A stretch of 64,000 bases of DNA. It comes from Clostridium hydrogenum. GTDB taxonomy: Bacteria; Bacillota; Clostridia; Clostridiales; Clostridiaceae. The position numbers and the translations under genes were made by a program. The stretch covers positions 752,016 to 816,015 of the forward strand of contig NZ_JAEACT010000002.1 of assembly GCF_021432385.1 (NCBI RefSeq). Reading direction: 5' to 3'. The notes below the pieces were generated by a model, which saw nothing but the letters and a program-made list of their open reading frames with translations, did no database searches and was not told where the DNA came from. Below, piece after piece: positions 54,001-63,000 of the stretch (the stretch's first letter is position 1; every line of letters starts with the position of its first letter).

Positions 54001-57000
54001 TATTCCTACTGTATCATCTTGACATATACCTTTTTGTGCTATAACTCTTGCTAAAGAATTTGCTTTTTCATTTAACTCTTTATAAGTTAATTTTTCATCT
54101 TTAAATACAACTGCTGTATTCTTTGGAGTCCTTTCTACCTGCTCTTCAAATAACTCAGTTATTGTTTTGTCTTTTGAATATTCTACACTGGTATCATTAA
54201 ATTCTACTAATAATTTACGTTTTTCTTCTTCACTCACTATTTCTATATCTTTAAGCTTAACCTCTATATTCCTTACCGTTACTTTTACTATATTTAAGAA
54301 ATGATTAATCATTCTTTCAATAGTCTCTTCCTTGTATATACTAGTTGCATAACTTAGCCTAAAATAGATTTCCTCTTTTCCCTCAACTGCCATCATTGTC
54401 ATATCAAATTTTTCTATATCGTCATTTATATCATAAGGCTTAAAGGTTAAATCTTTTATTTTTATTTTAGCTTCTTCCATATTTTGAAGTACAAATACGA
54501 TATCAAACAATGGATTTCTACTTAAATCCCTATCTACATCTATTTTGTCCACTAATTCTTCAAACTGATAATCTTGATTTTCAAAAGCCTTTAACGCTTT
54601 ACTTTTTACTGTTTTTAAGTATTGCTTAAAGCTTGCTTCTGCATTTACACTAATTCTTATTGCTAACGTATTTACAAACATACCTATTACATTTTCTAAA
54701 TCCACATGGTTTCTTCCAGCTATTGGACTTCCAATTATTATGTCTTCCTGTCCACTGTATTTTGATAATAGTATATTTATATTGGCCATTAGCACCATGT
54801 ACATAGTACTTCCCGTTTCTTTGGCTATCTCTCTTAATCTTTCAGTGGTTTCTTTATCCAACACAAAATTTATGCTGCTGCCGTTAAATTCTTTAACCTT
54901 TGGTCTTTTATAATCCGCAGGTAAATTCAATACTGGTATCTCTCCACTAAATTCTCCCAACCAATATTCTTCCTGCTTTTTAAAGTCCTCACTTTCTCTT
55001 TTCTTTAACTGCCATGCAGAATAATCCTTATACTGTACCTTTAATTCTCCTAAATCCTTTCCTGCATATAAATCGCTAAATTCTCTTGTTAGTATGGACA
55101 TTGAAACTCCATCCGATACTATATGATGCATATCAAAGAACATAACATGCCTTTTTTCTTCTAATTTTATAATTCCTGCCCTTAATAGCGGTACCTTATC
55201 TAATTCAAAAGGCCTTATGAACTTTTGGAACTTTTTCTCTACTTCTTCTTCACTTTTTACTTCTATTTGCTCAATTTCAAAATTCGTTTCATCAATTTTA
55301 TTAATTTTTTGTACTATCTTATCACCTTTAGAGTAAAAGCTTGTCCTTAATGTTTCATGTCTTTCTATTAATTTTATAAACGCTTCCTGCATTCTTTTTA
55401 TATCAAAATCACCTAATATCTCTAAAGTTCCAGGCATATTATATGCTGTACTGTTCTGATCAAGCTCTTGGAGCATATACATCCTTTTTTGTGCTGCTGA
55501 TGCTTCATAGTATTCCTTTTCTTCTACTTTTTCTATTGCCTCATATTCTTTTCTACTAACAGAATCTATATATTCACTAAGAACTTTTATATTTCCCTTA
55601 CTAAATATCTCCTTTAGTGGTACTTCTACATTCAATACTTTGTAAATTCTTCCTATTAGTGTTGTTGCCTTTAGGGAATGTCCTCCTAATTCAAAGAAGT
55701 CATCATTTATTCCTATATCTTGTACTCCTAATACGTCTTCCCATATTTGTACAAGTTTTTGTTCTATCTCATTTCTTGGGGCCTCATATTCTGCTCCTGT
55801 ATCAATTTTACCTTGTGGCTCTGGTAGTGCTTTTCTATTTATTTTTCCGTTTAATGTTAATGGCATACTTTCTAGTTTTATAAAGTATGCTGGCACCATG
55901 TAGTCTGGCATAGATTTTTTTAATTCTTCCCTAAACTCTCCTACACTGTACTCTTTTTCTCCAACATAATATGCACATAGATATTTATTTACTGCCCCGT
56001 CACTTGCTAAAACTATTGTTTCTTTTATTCCTTCTAGTTTTAATATATTACTCTCTATTTCTCCAAGCTCTATTCTAAAACCACGTATCTTAACTTGATG
56101 GTCTATTCTTCCTAGATACTCTATGTTCCCATCTGGAAGCCACCTTGCTAAATCTCCTGTTCTATACATTTTTTCTCCTGGCTCATATGGATTCTGTGCA
56201 AATTTTTCATTAGTTAACTTTTCGTTATTTAAGTATCCTCTAGCTACTCCGCAGCCACTTATACATAACTCTCCTGCTACTCCTATTGGGAGCATTTTAT
56301 TATTCTTATCAACTATATATATTTTTGTATTATCAATAGGTTTTCCTATTGGTATCATTTCTTCTTTTTCCCTGCATTCGTAGTAGGTTACATCTACTGA
56401 AGCTTCTGTTGGTCCGTATAAATTTATTAGCCTTGTGTTATTTACTCTTCCTATTTCTTCGTTAAATATGTTGGCTTGTTCTACTTTTAACGCTTCTCCA
56501 CTTGTAAATACCTTCTCTAGGCTTTCTATATCTTTCACTTTATCTTCTGATATTACATAGTCCATAAAAACATTCAGCATTGATGGAACAAAGTGAAGAA
56601 CTGTAACCTTTCCTTCTTTTATACTCTTTGTTATTTCTCTTGGATCTTTTTCTCCTCCTGGTACTAGCATCCTAACCTGAGCTCCAACAAATGACCACCA
56701 CAATATTTCCCATACTGATACATCAAATGTATATGTTGTCTTTTGTAATATTACATCTTTGCTGCTTATGTTATATTTTTTCTGCATCCAATTAATTCTA
56801 TTTACTATACCTTTATGCTCTATCATAACTCCCTTAGGTTTTCCTGTGGTTCCTGATGTATATATTACATATGCTAAATTATTTGCACTAGAAGTTTTTC
56901 CTAAGTTAGCATTACTTTCTTTGTATATTTCTTCATCATTTAAACTGCATACTTCTATGTTATTTTTATTTATTCTGTCTTTAAACTTGTTTTGTACTAA

Positions 57001-60000
57001 TACTAGCTTTGTTTCACTGTTTTCTAGCATATATTCTATTCTGTCATCTGGATATTCTGGGTCTATTGGCATATATGCTCCCCCTGCCTTTAAAATACCC
57101 ATTATTCCTACTATCATTTCTAAGGAACGCTTCACCATTATCCCTACTACAGCTTCCGCGCCTACGCCTTTTTTCCTTAAGGTTCTTCCTAATGAATTAG
57201 CTCTTTCATTTAGCTCTTTGTAAGTTAGACTTTGATTTTCATATACTACTGCAATGTTGTCTGGAGTCTTTTCCACCTGCATTTCAAAGAGTTCACTTAC
57301 TACCTTACCTTCTGGATATTCTCCTTCCGTATCATTGAACTTTTCTAGTATACTGCGTTCTTCTTCGCTTAATATTTCTATATCCTTAATCTTAATTTCT
57401 TCGTCTTTTATAATCTGACTTACTAAATTTTCAAAATGATCTTTAATTTTTAATACATTATCCTTTGAATATACTGCCTCATTAAAATTAAATTTAATTG
57501 AAATAGTATCCTGATATATCACTAATAAATTAAAATTGTAATTAGTCTGTTCTTGTGCCTCAACATCGACTATTTTCAAATCATTTTTAGCTAATATTTC
57601 ATTATTGATGCCATCGCTATCAACTGGATAATTTTCAAATACCATTATATTATTTACTAGCTTCTCTTTGACGTCACTTAACCCTTGTATATCTGCTAGA
57701 GGATAAAAATCCCATTGGCTGCTTTCTGCAAATGACTTATTTATATTAGTTAAAAGCTCCTTAAAGGTCATATTATTTTCTGTTTTAACTCTTAAAGGCA
57801 CAGTATTTATAAATAGTCCTAGCATACTTTCTATACCTTTAACCTCTGGATTTCTTCCTGATACAACATATCCAAATACAGAATCATTACTATTGTTATA
57901 TTTTTGGAGCAGTAGTGCCCATACACTTTGCATTATTGTATTAATTGTAACTTTATTTTCTCTAGCTATTACTTCTAGTTTCTTTGTCATATATCTTTTT
58001 ATTTCAAAAGCAACTTCACTCTTTTTATATTCTTTACTATTTTCTTTATTTTCAAATGGTACTATTGCCGCTTCATCATAATCTGCTAAATAATTTGTCC
58101 AATAATCTTTCGCTGCTTCCCTATCTTTATTATTAAGCCATTCTATATACTCTGAGTATGGTACTGCTTCTTCTAATTTTGCTTTATATCCAAACTTTAA
58201 TTCGTTATATATCTTAAATAATTCAAGCATTATTATATTAAGGCACCAGCCATCCATTATAATATGATGATTATTAAGTATTAGATTATATACCTCCTCT
58301 TCTGTTTTAATTATTGTCAATTTTATAAGAACATCTTTGTTTAAATCAAAACCTCTTTCTTTATCATTGCCTACTGTTCTACTGATATAGTCTTTCTTAT
58401 TAAATTCTTTACCACTTATATCTAAATATCTGATATCTGCTTTTCTTTTATAAAATACAATTTGCATATCCCTATTAAAGTTTTCATAATCAAAAACAGT
58501 CCTTAAAATATCATGTCTCTCTAACAATCTATTAAAACTTTCATTTAATAAACTAATATCTAATTGTCCTTTTATCTTTATTACTAATTCTTCATTATAA
58601 GCTTCTGACTTATTATCAGCTAGAGCATGATATAACATTCCTTCTTGCATTGGCGTTAATAGGTATATATTTTTGATATTATCTATATCTTTTAAATACG
58701 GTTTTAATTGCTGTAAAGTTATATTTTCCTTTGTTACATCTGCTGCTGTTTTTTCTGATTTATCCTTATTCATACAATGCTCAATAATTGTTATAAGGTT
58801 ATTTCTATATTCCTGAATTAATTTCTTTATTGTTTCATCTTTATATTCCTTATCACTGTACCTTATATCTATATTTAACTTTTTATCTATGAGTATTCCT
58901 GAAAAATCTAATGAGTATAATCCCTTATTATTCAAACCTATTGAATTTCCACTGCTTAAAGGCGACATATTAAAGATATCATTATTTATATCTTCATCAA
59001 ACTGTCCAAGATAATTAAAGCTTATTTCTGGTTTTAACCTAAATTCCATCTTATCCTTAGAAAGATATTTGATTATGCCATAGCCAATTCCCTTACTAGG
59101 TACTCTTCTTAAAGAATCCTTTATATTCTTTATTGTAGTTCCTAAATCATCGTTATTACTATTCAATACTACTGGATACTGCGAAGTAAACCAACCCACT
59201 GTTCTTGTTATATCCACATTTTTTATAATTTCTTCTCTACCATGTCCCTCCAAATTAACTAGAGTATTTTCACTTCCTGTCCATTTACTTATTGTTAATC
59301 CTAGAGCTGTTAAAAGTATGTCATTAATTTCTGTATTATAAGCCTTGTTTACATTCTTTAATAAACTTTCTGTTTGCTGCTGTGTAAGCTTAAATCCTAT
59401 ACTTCTTAAATATGCCATTTTGGTTACAGCTGCTTCTTTATCTTTAGGAAGTTTCTTTATGTCACATTTATCTATGCCATTCCAATATTCTAATTGTTTT
59501 CTTATACTGTAGCTGTCAGCATATTTCTTCTGCTCTACTGCCCACTCTTTAAAGGATGTTGTTTTATCTTGAAGTATTATATCTTCTCCGTTTTTAGCCA
59601 TTTCATATGCCTTTGATAAATCTTCAAACAATATTCTCCATGAAACTCCGTCTATAACTAAATGGTGTATTGCTATTAGTAAATGATCTCCTTTATGGGT
59701 TTTAAATAAACCTAATTTAACAAGAGGCCCTTCCTCTAAATTAATACTATCTTGAATTTGGTTACACTTTTCTGTTATTTCTTCTTCATTTAAACCTTCA
59801 TATACATTTAAATCGTATAACTTTTCACTTGTCCCTCTATTAATTTGATGTATTTCACCATTTTCATTTTTATACACCATTCTTAAGGCATCGTGGTGAA
59901 TTATTATGGCTTTAAATACCTTTTCTAATATTTCTTTTTCAAATCCATCTTTACTAAATAGCATTACTGCTTGATTCCAATGCTGCTTTTCCTCAAAATT

Positions 60001-63000
60001 CCTTTCAAAGAATCGTTTTTGTATCGGTGTTAATTCTACTTCTCCAACTACTTCATCTTGGCTTATTGTTAAAGCATTCTTCTTAACTAACTTACTTAAC
60101 ACCTTTATATTTGAATTGCTGAATATATCCTTAACTTCAAAGTAATATCCCTTTGCTTTAGCCCTTGATATTACTTGTATTGATTTTATAGAATCTCCAC
60201 CTAAACTAAAGAAATCATCATTTATTCCTATTTCATCGATATCTAATACATCCTGCCATATTTCTACTAATTGTTTTTCTACTTCATTTCTTGGTGCTTC
60301 ATATTTTGCTCCTGTATTAATTTTCCCCTGTGGCTCTGGCAATGCCTCTCTGTCTACTTTTCCGTTTGGTGTTAACGGCATACTTTCTAGTTTTATAAAA
60401 TATGATGGGAGCATATAGTCTGGTATGGATTTCTTAAGTTCTTCTCTTAATTCTCCTACACTATATTCTTTTTCACCTATGTAATATGCACATAGATAAT
60501 TGTTTCCTGCTTTTTCTCTTGCTAAAACTACAACCTCTTTTATTCCTTCTATTTTTAATAAATTACTTTCTATTTCACCAAGTTCTATTCTGAAACCACG
60601 TATTTTAACCTGATGGTCTATTCTTCCTAAATACTCTATATTCCCATCTGAAAGCCATCTTGCTAAATCCCCTGTCCTATACATCTTTTGCCCTTGGTCA
60701 TACGGATTTGCCGCAAACTTTTCTTCTGTCAATTCTTTATTGTTTAGATATCCCCTTGCAAGTCCATCTCCACCTATACATAGTTCTCCTACTACTCCCA
60801 TTGGGACTAACTTAGCATTTTTATCAACTATATACATTTTGGCGTTATCAATAGGTTTTCCTATAGGTATATTATCAGATATATCCTTCAATGAATATTT
60901 AGTTGAATATACAGTAGCTTCTGTTGGACCATATAGATTTTCTATCCTTGTACTCTTAATTAAATCTTCAAAAACTTTAGTATTTTCAATTCTTAATGCT
61001 TCTCCAGCTGTTAAAATATATTTTAGGCTTTCTATATTTCCTGTATTATTATCCAGTTCGTTTAAAAACAAATTAAACATACTTGAAGTAAAATTAATAT
61101 GACTTATAGAGTTATCTATTATGGATTTTAATATATATTTAGCATCTTTTTCATATCCATTATTAAGTACTATTAATTTCCCTCCACCTATAAACCAGCC
61201 AAATATCTCACTTGCAGAAACATCGAATACATAATTTGTTTTTTGTAAGTATGCGCCTTCTTTATCCATAGGATAATTTTTCTGCAAGAACATTAATGTA
61301 TTTATTACACTGCTGTGATTTATCATAACCCCCTTAGGCTTTCCAGTTGTTCCTGATGTATATATTACATATGCTAAATTTTCCGCACCAGCAGTTTTAC
61401 CTAGGTTAGCATTACTTTCTTTGTATAATTCTTCATAATTTAACCTGCATACTTCTACGTTATTTTTATTTATTCTGTCTTTAAACTTGTTTTGTACTAA
61501 TACTAGCTTTGTTTCACTATTTTCTAGCATATATTCTATTCTGTCATCTGGATATTCTGGGTCTATTGGCATATATGCTCCCCCTGCCTTTAAAATACCC
61601 ATTATTCCCACTATCATTTCAAAGGAACGCTGCACCATTATTCCTACTATGCTTTCTGCTCCTATACCTTTTTTCTTTAATACTCTTGCCAAAGAATTAG
61701 CTCTTTCATTAAGCTCTTTATAAGTTAGACTCTGGTTTTCATATACCACTGCAATGTTGTCTGGAGTCTTCTCTACTCCTTCTTCAAATAATTCATTTAT
61801 TGTTTTCTCTATTGGATAAGCTGCCTTTGTGTCATTAAATTCTATAAGTAATTTATGCTTTTCTTCTTCATCTATTAATTCTATGTCTTTAATCTTAGTT
61901 TCCGCATTCTGTCCTATTTCTTCTATTATGTTTAATAGATGCTTTTTCATTCTTTCAATGGTTTCATGTTTATAAAGGCTAGTTGCATAACTTAAATTAA
62001 AGTAGACCTCTTCTTCTTTTTCCTCTGCTGTTATTGTTATATCAAACTTTTCTACATTGTCATTTGTATCATACGTCCTAAAGCTTAAGTCATTTATTTC
62101 TACCTTGGCCTCTTCCATATTCTGAAGTACAAACATAACATCAAATAATGGATTTCTTCCTAAATCCCTATCTATATCTATTTTGTCCACAATTTCTTCA
62201 AACTGATAATCTTGATTTTCATATGCCTTTATTGCTTTGTTTCTTACAGTTTTTAAATAATCTCTAAAACTCAACTCATCCTTTAACTTACTTCTTATTG
62301 CTAAAGTATTTACGAACATACCTATTAAGTTTTCTAGGTCTCCGTGATTTCTACCAGCTATTGGACTTCCAACTACTATATCTTTCTGTCCACTATATTT
62401 TGATAATAGTATATTTATATTTGCTAATAGTACCATGTACATAGTGCTTCCAGTTTCTTTAGCTATCTTTCTTAACTTTTCAGTTGTTTCCTTATCTAAA
62501 ACAAAATTTATACTTCTGCCCCTAAAGTCTTTTACCCTCGGTCTTTTATAATCTGTAGGTAAGCTTAGTACTGGTACTTCATCACTAAATTCTTTTAACC
62601 AATATTGTTCCTGTTTTTTAAATTCTTCACTTTCTCTCTTCTTTAACTGCCATGCAGAATAATCCTTATATTGTACTTTTAATTCTCCTAAGCCTTTTCC
62701 GCTATATAACTTGCTAAATTCTCTTGTTAATATGGACATTGAAACTCCGTCTGATGCTATATGATGCATGTCAAAGAACATAATATGTCTTTCTTTTTCT
62801 AATTTTATAATCCCCACCCTTAATAATGGTGCTTTTTTTAAGTCAAATGGTCTTATAAATTCTTCGAATTTTTCTTTAACTTCTTCTTCATTTTTTATTT
62901 CTATTTTCTCTATTTCAAATTGTATTTCATTAGTTTTATTAATTCTTTGCACTATCTTATCAGCTTTAGTATAAAAGCTTGTCCTTAATGTTTCATGTCT

